Assembly: GCA_910576845.1 (NCBI GenBank)
Contig: CAJTJA010000002.1
Span: forward strand, 62,001-126,000
Source: an uncultured Oscillibacter sp.
Lineage (GTDB): Bacteria; Bacillota; Clostridia; Oscillospirales; Oscillospiraceae
Direction of reading: 5' to 3'
Length of the DNA stretch: 64,000 nt
The translations under genes were made by a program, and so were the position numbers. The notes beneath the pieces are model-generated. The model saw only the letters and a program-made list of their open reading frames with translations, ran no database searches and had not been told where the DNA came from. Within the stretch, counting starts at the first letter, position 1, and the number at the start of each line of letters is the position of its first letter. Shown piece after piece: positions 33,786 to 43,630 of the stretch.

Positions 33786-35864
33786 TTGAAATATAAGAGA
33801 TGGAACATCGGCGCTCCAAAGGAAGAGGACGTTGCCCTGCTGCGGGAGGCGGGCTATCCCTATTTGATGGCGCTGGTGCTGGCTGCCAGAGGAGTCATTT
33901 CTCCGGAAACAGCGGCAGAATTTTTGGACCGGGACCGGAAGCTGACGCTTTCACCTATGCTGATGCGGGATATGGACAAGGCTGTTGCCCGGATTCAAAG
34001 AGCCGCCGGCGATGGAGAGACCATTGCGGTCTTCGGTGATTATGACGTGGATGGCATTACTTCCACGGTGCTGCTGATGGACTATTTGAAGAGCTGCGGC
34101 GTGAAATGCCTGCGGTATATTCCGCGCCGGATTGAGGACGGCTACGGCCTGTCCAAGACGGCGATTCAGGGTCTGTGGGAGCAGGGAGCCACATTGATGA
34201 TCACGGTGGACTGCGGCATCACCGGAAACGAAGAGGTGGAGTTTGCCAACTCTCTGGGGATGGATGTGGTGGTGACGGACCACCATGAATGCAAGGAGGA
34301 ACTGCCGGCAGCGGCGGCGGTGGTGGACCCCCACAGGCCAGACTGCCCCTATCCTTTCAAATCTCTGGCCGGATGCGGTGTGGCGCTGAAACTGGTGATG
34401 GCCTTGGGTGGCGAGAGCCGGGAGGATGCCCTGTTTGCCCGTTACTGCACCTTGGCGGCCATTGGCACTGTGGCCGACGTGATGCGGATGGAAGGAGAGA
34501 ACCGCGCCATTGTCTCCTGCGGCCTGGAGGCCCTGCCGCATACGGATTTTGTGGGTATCCACGCGCTTTTGCGGGAGGCGGGGCTGGTGGGAAAAGCCAT
34601 TACCTCAATCCAAATCGGATTTGTCCTCTCTCCCCGAATCAATGCCGCAGGCCGTATGGGGGCGGCGGACCTGGCGGCGGACCTGCTGGAGACGGCGGAC
34701 CCTGCCCGTGCCGAAGAGCTGGCCCGGGAACTGTGCGAACTGAACCGGGAACGCCAGGCTGTGGAGCAGGCGATCTGTGCCGATGCCATTGAACAGATTG
34801 AGTCCCGGCCGCAGGAGGAGCGCAGTGCGCTGGTTCTCGCAAGTGAGGAATGGCACCAGGGAGTGGTGGGTATTGTGGCTTCCCGCCTCAGCGAGAAATA
34901 CTCCTGCCCCAGTTTTATGATCCATTTGAAAGATGGTACGGGACGAGGGTCCTGCCGGTCTTACGGCGGCTTTAATCTCTTCGCCGCCCTGGAGTCCTGC
35001 GCGGACCTGCTGGATGGTTTCGGCGGCCATGAGCTGGCTGCCGGTTTCACCATTCCCGAGGAGAACATTGCCGCTTTTCGTGCCAGGATGAACCGTTATG
35101 TCCGTTCCGCCACCGGCGGGGAGCCTCCGGTGAGTTCTTTGGAGGTGGATGCGGCGGTGGCCTCCCCTGGCGAGCTGACATTGGAACAGGCCGATCAGCT
35201 GGAGCAGCTGGAGCCTTACGGTGCCGGGAACCCCCGTCCCGTCTTTGCCCTGCTGGGAGCTACGGCGGAGAGTGTACAGGCTGTGGGGCAGGGAAAACAT
35301 CTGAAGCTGCGTCTTTCCAAAGGCGTCAGCCGTTTTGACGCTATCTTTTTCTCCGTTACGGCGGAGGAGTGCGGTATTGCTCCCGGGAGCCGGGTGGACG
35401 CCGCTTTTTATCTTCAGGCCAATACCTTCCGGGGCAGTACCACGCTGCAGTTACAGCTGGTGGATATTCGGCCGTCTCTGCTTCCCAGCCGAAATGAAGC
35501 GGAGTCTCTGGACCTGGTCCGCCGGCTGGTGAAGGGAGAGGAAATTTCCCCGCAGGAAGCAGTCCGGCTTCGGGCTTCCCGGAATCAATATGCCGCTTGC
35601 TGGGTGGCGCTGGAACAGCGGCTCCGCCAGGGAAAGGCGGAAGAGGACCGCATGCCCTATCTTCGGGCTCTGGCGGGCCGGACCGGCGGAAGCGAGAGCT
35701 TTTTGCGGACCGCCTTGGCGCTGGAGGTGTTTCAGGAGCGGGGACTGATTTCTCTGTCTCAGGGAGGAGACCGGCTGACGCTGTGCCTGATCCCCATTCA
35801 GGGAAAGGTGGATCTCACTGCCTGCCCTTATCTGGTCCGGCTGCAAAACAAGGAGGCCACTTGA
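33786..35864 (+). CDS. recJ: Single-stranded-DNA-specific exonuclease RecJ
   Basis: DHH-family 5'-3' single-strand exonuclease for recombination and repair. 692 residues from TTG 33786, with AAAGGGGGGCG upstream. FGDYDVDGITS gives the metal-binding DYDVDG at 85-90; TVDCGIT and VVTDHHE (DHH at 165-167) follow, then the DHHA1 region with EEWHQGVVGIVASRL and GRGSCRSYGGFNLF...GGHELAAGFTI, and the OB-fold and C-terminal domain. The first gene of a long plus-strand operon; its stop overlaps the ribosome-site region of relA. Confidence 0.95.
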   Translation: MKYKRWNIGAPKEEDVALLREAGYPYLMALVLAARGVISPETAAEFLDRDRKLTLSPMLMRDMDKAVARIQRAAGDGETIAVFGDYDVDGITSTVLLMDYLKSCGVKCLRYIPRRIEDGYGLSKTAIQGLWEQGATLMITVDCGITGNEEVEFANSLGMDVVVTDHHECKEELPAAAAVVDPHRPDCPYPFKSLAGCGVALKLVMALGGESREDALFARYCTLAAIGTVADVMRMEGENRAIVSCGLEALPHTDFVGIHALLREAGLVGKAITSIQIGFVLSPRINAAGRMGAADLAADLLETADPARAEELARELCELNRERQAVEQAICADAIEQIESRPQEERSALVLASEEWHQGVVGIVASRLSEKYSCPSFMIHLKDGTGRGSCRSYGGFNLFAALESCADLLDGFGGHELAAGFTIPEENIAAFRARMNRYVRSATGGEPPVSSLEVDAAVASPGELTLEQADQLEQLEPYGAGNPRPVFALLGATAESVQAVGQGKHLKLRLSKGVSRFDAIFFSVTAEECGIAPGSRVDAAFYLQANTFRGSTTLQLQLVDIRPSLLPSRNEAESLDLVRRLVKGEEISPQEAVRLRASRNQYAACWVALEQRLRQGKAEEDRMPYLRALAGRTGGSESFLRTALALEVFQERGLISLSQGGDRLTLCLIPIQGKVDLTACPYLVRLQNKEAT

Positions 35865-35866
35865 TT

Positions 35867-38059
35867 ATGACGATACAGGAACAGTATGAGCTGCTGGAAA
35901 AGACGGTACGGAGCTATAATCCCGCAGCTGACTTTGACCATATCCGTGCTGCCTTTGAATATGCGGACCGCTGCCATGATGGTCAGAAACGAAAAAGCGG
36001 CGAACCTTATATCATTCATCCTCTGGCTGTAGCACAGATTGTAGCGGAGGAGCTGAAGCTGGATTCCGAGTCCATTGAGGCTGCCCTGCTTCATGACGTA
36101 ATTGAGGACACTCCTGCCACGCATGAGGATGTGGCCCGGCTCTTTTCTCCCACCATTGCTGATCTGGTGGAGGGGGTCAGTAAGCTGACCCGCATTCAGT
36201 ACGCCACCAAGGAAGATGAGCAGATGGAGAACCTCAGGAAGATGCTCATTGCTATGAGCAAGGATATCCGGGTGATTCTCATTAAGGTCTCTGACCGGCT
36301 TCACAATATGCGGACCATGGAGTACCAGTCTCCTGAGAAACAGAAGCAGAAGTCTCTGGAAACCATGGAAATCTATGCGCCTATTTCCCACCGGCTTGGC
36401 ATGCAGCGCATCAAGTGGGAGCTGGAGGACCTGTCGCTGAAGTATTTGGATCCGGTGGGATATGAAGAGATCATTACCCGGCTGGAATCCAAGAAGGCGG
36501 AGTATGACGCCTTCCTGCTCCGCACGCAGACCCAGATGGACGACCGGCTCAATGAGCTTGCCATTGAGCATATGGTCTATGGCCGCATTAAGCATCCCTA
36601 TTCCATCTACCGGAAGATGTTTAACCAGAACAAATCCCTGGATGAAATTTTTGACCTGTTTGCCTTTCGTGTCCTGGTGGATACGGTGGGAGACTGTTAC
36701 AATGTTCTGGGAGTCATTCACGACATTTATAAACCAATTCCCGGGCGGTTTAAGGACTATATCGGCACGGAAAAGCCCAACGGATACCAGTCCCTGCACA
36801 CCACTGTTATGGGCCCCGACGGCCTGCCCTTCGAGGTGCAGATTCGTACCTGGAAAATGCATGAGATTGCCGAATATGGCGTGGCGGCCCACTGGAAATA
36901 TAAGCAGCATGGCCAGGGAGCGGGGACCGAGGGGAAGTATGAGTGGGTACGGCGCCTTTTGGAAAATCAGGAGGGCGCCGATGCGGAGGAATATATCCAC
37001 TCTCTGAAGGTTGACATGTTTGCCGACGAGGTCTTCGTCTTCACCCCCAACGGAGATGTTCAGAATCTGCCTGCCGGGGCAACACCTATCGACTTTGCTT
37101 ACGCCATTCATTCCGCTGTGGGAAACAGTATGGTAGGGGCCAAGGTAAATAACCGCATTGTCACCTTCGACCACATCCTGAAAAACGGCGACATTGTGGA
37201 GATTATGACATCTAAATCCGCCAAAGGTCCCAGCCGGGACTGGATGAAGATTGCCAAGTCCAGCGAGGCCCGGAGCAAGATTCGACAGTGGTTTAAAAAG
37301 GAGAAGAGGGAAGAAAACATTGCGGGAGGCCGTTCCTCATTTGAACAGGAGCTGAAGCACGCGGGCCTTTCCATGAAGGATGTGACGGACTCGGAAAACC
37401 TGCCGCATCTGCTGAAAAAAGTCTCCTATGGCACCTTGGAGGAGATGTATGCGGCTATCGGTTACGGCGGTTTTACCGCACAGAAGGCGGTCAGCCGGAT
37501 GAAGGGGGAGCTGCTGCGCATCTCCCGCCAGCACCAGGCCGAGGAACTGACCGTCAAGCCTGAGGAACCTCCTATTCCCGTTCCTCCCAGGCCTATGAGC
37601 AAGAGTGAGCAGGGAATTATCGTGGAGGGTCTGGATAATTGTCTTGTTAAATTCTCCCGTTGCTGCACTCCTGTTCCAGGGGATGAAATTGTGGGCTTTA
37701 TTACCCGGGGCTACGGCGTGTCCGTTCATCGGGCGGATTGCCCCAACGCCGCACCGGAGCGCCGGGCGGGTCAGGAGGGCCGCTGGCTGAGAGTGACGTG
37801 GGGAAGCGATACCAATGACAGTTATCCAACGACGATCGATGTGGTGTGTAAGGACCGGATGCATCTGATTTTGGATATTTCTACGGCCCTTTCCAGCACA
37901 AATACGTTTGTTTCCGGTTTGAACTCCCGGAGTACGGAGGATGGTTTTGCCGTCATCCGCCTGGAAATACGGGTCCGGGATGGGGCGCAGATGAAGGCCA
38001 TCATGAATAAGCTTCATCAAATTTCCGGGGTGCTGCAAGTGACGCGCCCAGCTGGCTGA
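35867..38059 (+). CDS. relA: Bifunctional (p)ppGpp synthetase/hydrolase
   Basis: Makes and degrades the stringent alarmone. 730 residues: HD hydrolase with GEPYIIHP and the intact HD pair at 76-77 (LLHDVIEDT), so hydrolysis should be active; synthetase with RIKHPYSIYRKM and GTEKPNGYQSLHTTV; TGS domain near 385-445 (DEVFVFTPNGDV); C-terminal zinc-finger-like region with the CC pair in SRCCTPVPGDEI; and an ACT domain. ATG 35867 is 10 nt after AAGGAGG and 2 nt after the recJ stop; the longer open frame from 35597 overlaps recJ and is a shadow. The recJ-relA-dtd order is common in Firmicutes. Confidence 0.96.
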   Translation: MTIQEQYELLEKTVRSYNPAADFDHIRAAFEYADRCHDGQKRKSGEPYIIHPLAVAQIVAEELKLDSESIEAALLHDVIEDTPATHEDVARLFSPTIADLVEGVSKLTRIQYATKEDEQMENLRKMLIAMSKDIRVILIKVSDRLHNMRTMEYQSPEKQKQKSLETMEIYAPISHRLGMQRIKWELEDLSLKYLDPVGYEEIITRLESKKAEYDAFLLRTQTQMDDRLNELAIEHMVYGRIKHPYSIYRKMFNQNKSLDEIFDLFAFRVLVDTVGDCYNVLGVIHDIYKPIPGRFKDYIGTEKPNGYQSLHTTVMGPDGLPFEVQIRTWKMHEIAEYGVAAHWKYKQHGQGAGTEGKYEWVRRLLENQEGADAEEYIHSLKVDMFADEVFVFTPNGDVQNLPAGATPIDFAYAIHSAVGNSMVGAKVNNRIVTFDHILKNGDIVEIMTSKSAKGPSRDWMKIAKSSEARSKIRQWFKKEKREENIAGGRSSFEQELKHAGLSMKDVTDSENLPHLLKKVSYGTLEEMYAAIGYGGFTAQKAVSRMKGELLRISRQHQAEELTVKPEEPPIPVPPRPMSKSEQGIIVEGLDNCLVKFSRCCTPVPGDEIVGFITRGYGVSVHRADCPNAAPERRAGQEGRWLRVTWGSDTNDSYPTTIDVVCKDRMHLILDISTALSSTNTFVSGLNSRSTEDGFAVIRLEIRVRDGAQMKAIMNKLHQISGVLQVTRPAG

Positions 38060-38179
38060 TAGTGCCGGAATTGCGATTCATTCCCTCCGCCTCCTTCAAA
38101 GGGGAGCCCGCTCCCCCTTGAGCAGCCTCACTCTGTGGGAGACGAAAGACAGAGATTAATTTTTGAAGGAGAATTGTCT

Positions 38180-38623
38180 ATGCGCGCAGTTGTTACCCGC
38201 GTAAAACATGCTTCCGTTACCATTGAGGGAGCCGTTACAGGAAAAATAGGAGAGGGTTATCTGGTCCTTTTGGGTGTGGCTCCCAGCGACACCGAGGAGA
38301 CCGCTGTGAAGCTGGCGGATAAAATCTGTAATCTTCGCATTTTTGAGGATGAAAATGAAAAAATGAATCTGAACCTGGATCAGGTGGGTGGAAGCCTTTT
38401 GGTGATCTCTCAATTCACCCTGTTTGCCGATACCACCTCCCGCCGCCCCGGCTTTTCGGGAGCGGCGAAGCCCGACATTGCTGTCCCGCTGTATGAGAAG
38501 TTTATGGCCCGGTGCCGGGAGAGGGGCTTTACTGTGGAACACGGGGAATTTGGCGCGAAGATGGACGTGGACTCTCTGAACCATGGGCCGGTGACCATTG
38601 TCTTTGATACGGAGAGACCATGA
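38180..38623 (+). CDS. dtd: D-aminoacyl-tRNA deacylase
   Basis: Removes D-amino acids mischarged onto tRNA. 147 residues, usual for the family; MRAVVTRVKHASVTIEG at the N-terminus, the SQFTLFAD motif, and the Gly-cisPro motif in NHGPVTIVFDTE at the end (more often NDGPVT). GAAGGAG lies 8 nt before the ATG at 38180, which rules out the in-frame ATG at 38135. Follows relA by 120 nt. Confidence 0.95.
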   Translation: MRAVVTRVKHASVTIEGAVTGKIGEGYLVLLGVAPSDTEETAVKLADKICNLRIFEDENEKMNLNLDQVGGSLLVISQFTLFADTTSRRPGFSGAAKPDIAVPLYEKFMARCRERGFTVEHGEFGAKMDVDSLNHGPVTIVFDTERP

Positions 38624-38660
38624 CAGACGAAGCTGCGGGAGAGAAAGAACGGGTGGTTTC

Positions 38661-39071
38661 ATGGGACTGATTTCCCGGTTTTTTCAGAAGAAGAATCCTG
38701 GGGGAGTGCAGCCCCATGCCGGGTGGAGCTGGAGCCTGTCTGTGAACGGAATGCCGGCCGCCGGTTTCGACTGGGAGGATATTGCCCGGGCGTTAGACGG
38801 CTTGGGGCCGCATGGTGGCAGTTTCGTGATTCTGGAGCAGAAGCAGGGTGAGGATTACTGGTTTATTCAGAGCGCTGTGGCCCTGGCAGGACCTCATACC
38901 GGCGAGTATATTGTGGGCGTGGGCTGGAATGACAGTGAAGGCAAGCACCTGATTGAGCGCTATGGAGGCGCCGGAGACGCCGCAGAGATGTTTCGCGCCG
39001 TATGGCAGGGAAGACATTTGGATTATACCGGCTTTGAGGATCAATCCGGTTTGCTTCCCGGCAATTCCTGA
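38661..39071 (+). CDS. Hypothetical protein
   Basis: 136-residue soluble protein that I do not recognise. It starts with a basic amphipathic segment MGLISRFFQKKNPGG like the DUF4261-type protein at 16433, then FDWEDIARALDGLGPHGGSFVILEQ and GEYIVGVGWNDSEGKHLIERYGG. The pattern of short beta strands and one helix recalls small immunity-like or SUKH-like proteins, but that is only an impression. Its place between dtd and the MBL gene on the same strand suggests cotranscription. Confidence 0.65.
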   Translation: MGLISRFFQKKNPGGVQPHAGWSWSLSVNGMPAAGFDWEDIARALDGLGPHGGSFVILEQKQGEDYWFIQSAVALAGPHTGEYIVGVGWNDSEGKHLIERYGGAGDAAEMFRAVWQGRHLDYTGFEDQSGLLPGNS

Positions 39072-39101
39072 AACAGCAGTCCCAAGGAGGGGGGAATTTC
39101 G

Positions 39102-39722
39102 ATGAATGTTAAAATGCTGCAGGTGGGTCCGCTGGGCACCAACTGCTATATTCTGGAGGATGAGGCCAGCCATGAGGCGGCGGTAATCGACCCTGGCGGG
39201 GACGCGCCGGAAATCATCGAGGCCCTGGAAGGGTCGAAGCTCCGCTATATCCTCCTGACCCATGGACACTATGATCATGTAGGCGGCGCGGCGGAGCTGG
39301 AACGGGCTTTTCCCGAGGCGGCGCTTTATATCCATCAAAGGGATCTGGAGGGTGTGGACCCGGTTCTGTTCCCGCTGCGTACGCAGGTTAAAGGCGCAAA
39401 TCATTATGATGAGGGAGACTGGATCGCCTTTGGGGGAGATGCCATTAAAATCCAGGTTCTCCACACCCCCGGCCATTCCGAGGGCAGCGTGACCCTTCGC
39501 TGCGGGAATCTGCTTTTCTGCGGGGATACCTTGTTTGCCGGTTCCTGCGGCCGGACAGATTTTCCAGGAGGCAGCGTGCCCAAGATGCTGGCATCTCTTC
39601 GCCGTCTGGGGGAGCTGGAGGGGGATTTCCAGGTGCTGCCCGGCCACATGGGCGTGACTACCCTGGAGGAGGAGCGGCGGGAGAACCCCTATCTCCGCCA
39701 GGCCCTGCGGGAGACGCTATGA
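39102..39722 (+). CDS. MBL-fold metallo-hydrolase (glyoxalase II-like, YqgX type)
   Basis: 206-residue hydrolase with the dinuclear zinc motif THGHYDHVGG at 53-62, HTPGHSEGS, FCGDTLFAGSCGRTD and LPGHMG. The length fits the YqgX/hydroxyacylglutathione-hydrolase-like group that precedes hemZ in many Firmicutes. Substrate unknown; a bacillithiol- or methylglyoxal-linked thioester is usual speculation. AAGGAGG lies before the ATG. Its stop TGA overlaps the hemZ ATG by 4 nt. Confidence 0.92.
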   Translation: MNVKMLQVGPLGTNCYILEDEASHEAAVIDPGGDAPEIIEALEGSKLRYILLTHGHYDHVGGAAELERAFPEAALYIHQRDLEGVDPVLFPLRTQVKGANHYDEGDWIAFGGDAIKIQVLHTPGHSEGSVTLRCGNLLFCGDTLFAGSCGRTDFPGGSVPKMLASLRRLGELEGDFQVLPGHMGVTTLEEERRENPYLRQALRETL

Positions 39723-41203
39723 AGCTGGAATTTCACGGCCATGACGAGCGCTATACGGTGGAGCAAAGCCTGCTGAATCTCTTTCCCGGTGAGCTGCCGG
39801 TCTATGAGCCGGTTCGGCGTACGCCGGAGGAAAATTGGGCCATTGTGTCTTGGCATGAGGATGAGGACGGCAGGCGGGGCCACGCCCTGGTGGAATTGTG
39901 CTGGCAGGGAAAAGCGGTTCCCTTCAGCCAGGGAATGTCTCTGGACTGTACACCCTATGAGCAGGAGGGGCGGCGGCGGTATGCCATAGGCTCGGCGTTC
40001 TTCCGAGCCTATCAGATTATCACTGGGGGGCAGCCTCCATGGGGAATGCTCACCGGCGTCCGGCCCGATAAGCTGGTGACGGAGGCCCTGGCCGCAGGTA
40101 AAACGCCAGCGGCGGCTCAGGAGCTGCTGGAGAAAGTTTATTATGTAACTTCCCGCCGGGCGGCGCTGGCCCTGGAGACAGGAACGGCGGCGTTTCATGC
40201 CTCCAAAGCCCTGGGGCCCAAAGATATTGCCGTTTATATTGGGATTCCCTTCTGTCCTACCCGCTGTGCCTATTGTTCGTTTGTCAGCCAATCGGTGGAA
40301 AAGAGCTTCGCCTTCGTAGAGCCTTATGTAGAGGCTCTGGCGGCGGAGATCGAGGCCGGAGGCCGGATGGTCCAGGAAGCGGGGCTCCGTGTTCGGGCCG
40401 TATACATGGGCGGCGGCACGCCCACTACTCTGACGGCAGAGCAGCTTCACCGGCTTTTGCGTGTCTTTGAGGCTGCTTTCGGCGGTACGCTGGCTGCCTG
40501 TGATGAAATTACGGTGGAGGCCGGCCGGCCAGATACTATTACGGCGGAGAAGCTGAAAGTCTTGAAAGACCATGGAGTTCACCGTATTTCTGTAAATCCG
40601 CAGAGCATGGAGGAACATGTTCTCCGGGCCATTGGCCGCCGCCACAGCCCTGGGGATATTGAGGCAGCTATGGAACTGGCGGCGAAGTGCGGTTTTCCCC
40701 ATGTCAACATGGACATGATTGCGGGACTTCCTGAGGATACGGCAGAGGGGTTCGGGCGCTCGCTGGACTGTTGTCTCCAATTTGGTACGGATAACGTAAC
40801 CGTCCATACACTGGCGCTGAAAAAGGGGAGCCGCATTTTGCTGGAAGGGCTGACCATCCCTGGCCCCGAGGCGGTGGGGGAGATGCTGGGCTATGCGGAG
40901 CCAGCCCTGCGGCGGGCGGGGTATGCTCCTTATTACCTCTACCGGCAGAAGTACATGTCCGGCAGTTTTGAGAATATTGGCTGGACCCGTTCCGGCGGGG
41001 CATGCCTTTATAATATCTATATCATGTCGGAGCTGTGTTCCATTTTGTCCTTCGGTGCGGGAGGGTCCACAAAAATGGTGGATTCGTCCCGTCGCATAAT
41101 TCAACGGCGTTTCAATCCCAAATATCCCAAGGAGTACATGGAGCGCCCAGAGAAAACCCTGTCCAACCTGGCGGACTTCGCCGCCTTTTACAGTGTACGC
41201 TGA
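39719..41203 (+). CDS. hemZ: Radical SAM protein HemZ (coproporphyrinogen dehydrogenase-like)
   Basis: 494-residue radical SAM enzyme. The iron-sulfur motif CxxxCxxC is C179-C183-C186 in FCPTRCAYC, followed by YMGGGTPTTL and VEAGRPDTIT. HemZ is annotated as an oxygen-independent coproporphyrinogen III oxidase homologue, though HemN-like relatives may act in other radical reactions. The N-terminal ~170 residues are the HemZ-specific extension. Translationally coupled to the MBL gene by ATGA overlap. Confidence 0.93.
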   Translation: MKLEFHGHDERYTVEQSLLNLFPGELPVYEPVRRTPEENWAIVSWHEDEDGRRGHALVELCWQGKAVPFSQGMSLDCTPYEQEGRRRYAIGSAFFRAYQIITGGQPPWGMLTGVRPDKLVTEALAAGKTPAAAQELLEKVYYVTSRRAALALETGTAAFHASKALGPKDIAVYIGIPFCPTRCAYCSFVSQSVEKSFAFVEPYVEALAAEIEAGGRMVQEAGLRVRAVYMGGGTPTTLTAEQLHRLLRVFEAAFGGTLAACDEITVEAGRPDTITAEKLKVLKDHGVHRISVNPQSMEEHVLRAIGRRHSPGDIEAAMELAAKCGFPHVNMDMIAGLPEDTAEGFGRSLDCCLQFGTDNVTVHTLALKKGSRILLEGLTIPGPEAVGEMLGYAEPALRRAGYAPYYLYRQKYMSGSFENIGWTRSGGACLYNIYIMSELCSILSFGAGGSTKMVDSSRRIIQRRFNPKYPKEYMERPEKTLSNLADFAAFYSVR

Positions 41204-41237
41204 GCCCCAAGAGATCAAATCTGAAAGGAGACGAACT

Positions 41238-42170
41238 ATGTATTCCCTGAAACAGATCAACGAGGCCATCCGCAGCGACCCCGCCGCTTTTGCGCAGGAG
41301 TGTGACGAACTCTTTGCGAAAAAAGTGGAGAATGCCGCAAAAAAGATTGCGGACCACCGGGCGGAATCCCATATCATCCTCCTTTCCGGCCCCTCCGGCT
41401 CCGGGAAAACGACCACCGCTCTGAAGATTGAGGAGAGACTGGAGGAGATGGGCATAGAGACCCATACGGTCTCTATGGACAACTATTTCAATACCATTGA
41501 CCCGGACACTGCTCCCCGGAACCGGGAGGGGGCCATCGACTATGAGTCTCCCTTCTGCCTGGACATCAACCTTTTGAATCAGCACTTTGCCATGCTGGAC
41601 CGGGGGGAGCTGATTCACATTCCCAAATATGAGTTTGCCCGTCAGATGCGTTCTGATATTTTTGCGCAGCCTATGTGTCTGGGAAAAGATGAAATGGCGA
41701 TCTTCGAGGGGATTCATGCTCTGAACGATATCATTGTCGGCAAGAATCCAAAGGCCTTTAAACTCTATATCGCGGCCCGGAGTAATATCCGGGATGAGGA
41801 CGGCTCCATTATTTTTGATAAATCCTGGATACGGCTCTGCCGCCGCATCGTCCGGGACTTCAAGTTCCGGGGCAGCGACGCCGCGTTTACCTTGAAAATG
41901 TGGGAGAATGTCCGCCGGGGTGAGCGCCTGTATATTTCTCCCTATAAGGAGAATGCCGACATTATGTTTGACTCCTCTCTGGCTCTCAGCGTCAGCGCTT
42001 TGAAGCCCTTTGTAATGCCTCTGCTGGAGGAGATTCCAAGAGGGAAATATAAGGTGGTAGAGGATATTCTTAAGGGATTGGAGAAAATTGAGCCTTTGGA
42101 TGAAAAGTATATCCCCGCCAAGTCTCTGTCCCGGGAGTTTATCGGCGGAAGCCCCTATGACAACCACTGA
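41238..42170 (+). CDS. Nucleoside (uridine) kinase-like P-loop protein
   Basis: 310 residues; P-loop GPSGSGKTT at 51-59, then VSMDNYFNTIDPDTAPRN and the catalytic-type EGIHALND. It belongs to the uridine-kinase/phosphoribulokinase superfamily; this type in Clostridia usually carries a TGS-like N-terminal domain of ~250 residues, which is absent here. GAAAGGAG 8 nt before ATG 41238 sets the start. Immediately downstream of hemZ in the same direction. Confidence 0.85.
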   Translation: MYSLKQINEAIRSDPAAFAQECDELFAKKVENAAKKIADHRAESHIILLSGPSGSGKTTTALKIEERLEEMGIETHTVSMDNYFNTIDPDTAPRNREGAIDYESPFCLDINLLNQHFAMLDRGELIHIPKYEFARQMRSDIFAQPMCLGKDEMAIFEGIHALNDIIVGKNPKAFKLYIAARSNIRDEDGSIIFDKSWIRLCRRIVRDFKFRGSDAAFTLKMWENVRRGERLYISPYKENADIMFDSSLALSVSALKPFVMPLLEEIPRGKYKVVEDILKGLEKIEPLDEKYIPAKSLSREFIGGSPYDNH

Positions 42171-42367
42171 TTTGCTTTTCCTGAGTGCCGGCGGCGACGC
42201 TTGCGAAGCAGGACTTCAGGGGAGCATGCTTTTTTGGGAAAAGCGGATAAAAGAATTTTTGCGTGCTCTGAGGGCTTGGAAACAAAACCGGGCCGCGGCA
42301 AGGGCGGTGGGAATTACGGCAGTTGGGATAGTGCGACGGTGATCTGCAGATGGAAAGGAGCGGCATG

Positions 42368-42769
42368 ATGAAAAATCAGGATAAGTTTTATGAGCTGCTG
42401 GATACCCTTAAAAATGGGGCGTACTTTGCGGGAACTCTGGCTTTGGGAACGCTGGGCCTTGCCTGTGAGGGAATGGAGAAGGCGGCGGAGGCCGTGCGGC
42501 TCCGCTGCGAGGCTGCCCGGACCGAGGGAGAAATGGACGGAAAGCTGATGGAGGCCGGGGAGATGGTCTACGCCACTCACACCGGCACGCCTACAGAGTC
42601 TGAGGAATTGCTGGCAAAGCTTCAGGAAATTGATGTTTTAAAAGCCCGCCTGGCGGAGCTCAACGAGTCATTGGGCCGGACAGCCGAGGATGTGTCCTGT
42701 CCGGCCTGCGGCGCTGCCGCCCAAGATGGTGACCACTATTGCCGTGCGTGCGGCGGGAAGCTGGATTGA
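42368..42769 (+). CDS. Small protein with C-terminal zinc ribbon
   Basis: 133 residues. An N-terminal helical part includes a glycine/alanine-rich hydrophobic stretch (GAYFAGTLALGTLGLACEG), then a charged helix, and at the end a four-cysteine ribbon CPACGA...HYCRACGG. Such zinc-ribbon proteins are common in Oscillospiraceae near purine genes; function unknown. AAAGGAG is 7 nt before ATG 42368 (another ATG lies directly before it). It precedes punA by 18 nt. Confidence 0.75.
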   Translation: MKNQDKFYELLDTLKNGAYFAGTLALGTLGLACEGMEKAAEAVRLRCEAARTEGEMDGKLMEAGEMVYATHTGTPTESEELLAKLQEIDVLKARLAELNESLGRTAEDVSCPACGAAAQDGDHYCRACGGKLD

Positions 42770-42787
42770 GAAGAGGAGAGGAAGATC

Positions 42788-43630
42788 ATGGAATTTTATA
42801 CTTATGAGCAGTATCAGGAGAGTGCCCAGGCTTTGAAGGAAAAGCTGAGCGAATTTTGTCCCAAGATGCTGGTAATCCTGGGCTCCGGCCTTGGAGCTCT
42901 GGCGGATGAGATGGAGGCTCCCCTTGTTGTGCCCTTTGCGGAGGTCCCTCATATGAAGCACTCTACTGCCCCTGGCCACAAGGGCCAATTCCTTTTTGGA
43001 AGGCTGGCGGGTCAGGATGTGGCGGTGATGCAGGGCCGCCTCCATACCTATGAGGGTTGGTCTTTTGCCGATGTGGGCTATCCTGTCCGGGTTCTGCGTT
43101 TGCTGGGGGTAAAAACACTCGTGGTGACCAACGCGGCCGGAGCGGTAAATACTTCCTACAGCGCCGGGGACATCATGCTCATTACAGACCACATCAAGCT
43201 TTTCGGCGCCAGCCCCCTCTGCGGTCCTAATATCTGCGGACCCAATAAGGAAGAGCTTGGCCCCCGATTTCCGGACATGAGTTGCGTCTATACGCCTGCC
43301 TTGCAGGAAAAGGCACGCGATGCCGCCAGCTCCCAAGGCCTGACGCTGCGGGAGGGTGTCTATATGTTCTTCCCCGGCCCTCAGTATGAAACCCCGGCGG
43401 AGGTTCGTGCAGCGCGCCTGCTGGGAGCGGACGCCGTGGGCATGTCCACCGTTCCGGAGGCCATTACCGCCGCTCACTGCGGCATGGACGTATTGGGCCT
43501 TACTCTTTGCACGAATATGGCGGCGGGGGTTCTGGAACAGCGCCTCTCCGGCGAAGAGGTTATCGAGGCCGGCAAAGCCGCGGGCCCCAAGTTTACCGCC
43601 TTGGTAAAGGGCTGTTTGGAACGGATGTAA
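42788..43630 (+). CDS. punA: Purine nucleoside phosphorylase
   Basis: Phosphorolytic cleavage of purine (deoxy)nucleosides for salvage. 280 residues, trimeric class II type: LGSGLGAL phosphate-binding loop at 31-38, HKGQFLFGRL, MQGRLHTYEG near 82, TNAAGAVN, GVYMFFPGPQYETPAEV near 200 and VGMSTVPE. Follows the zinc-ribbon gene closely and ends the operon. Confidence 0.95.
   Translation: MEFYTYEQYQESAQALKEKLSEFCPKMLVILGSGLGALADEMEAPLVVPFAEVPHMKHSTAPGHKGQFLFGRLAGQDVAVMQGRLHTYEGWSFADVGYPVRVLRLLGVKTLVVTNAAGAVNTSYSAGDIMLITDHIKLFGASPLCGPNICGPNKEELGPRFPDMSCVYTPALQEKARDAASSQGLTLREGVYMFFPGPQYETPAEVRAARLLGADAVGMSTVPEAITAAHCGMDVLGLTLCTNMAAGVLEQRLSGEEVIEAGKAAGPKFTALVKGCLERM

Noticed and set aside
39689..41482. 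597-residue minus-strand open frame antisense to hemZ
   Set aside because: Exact shadow of hemZ and the nucleoside-kinase start; translation is R/G/H-rich without domains.
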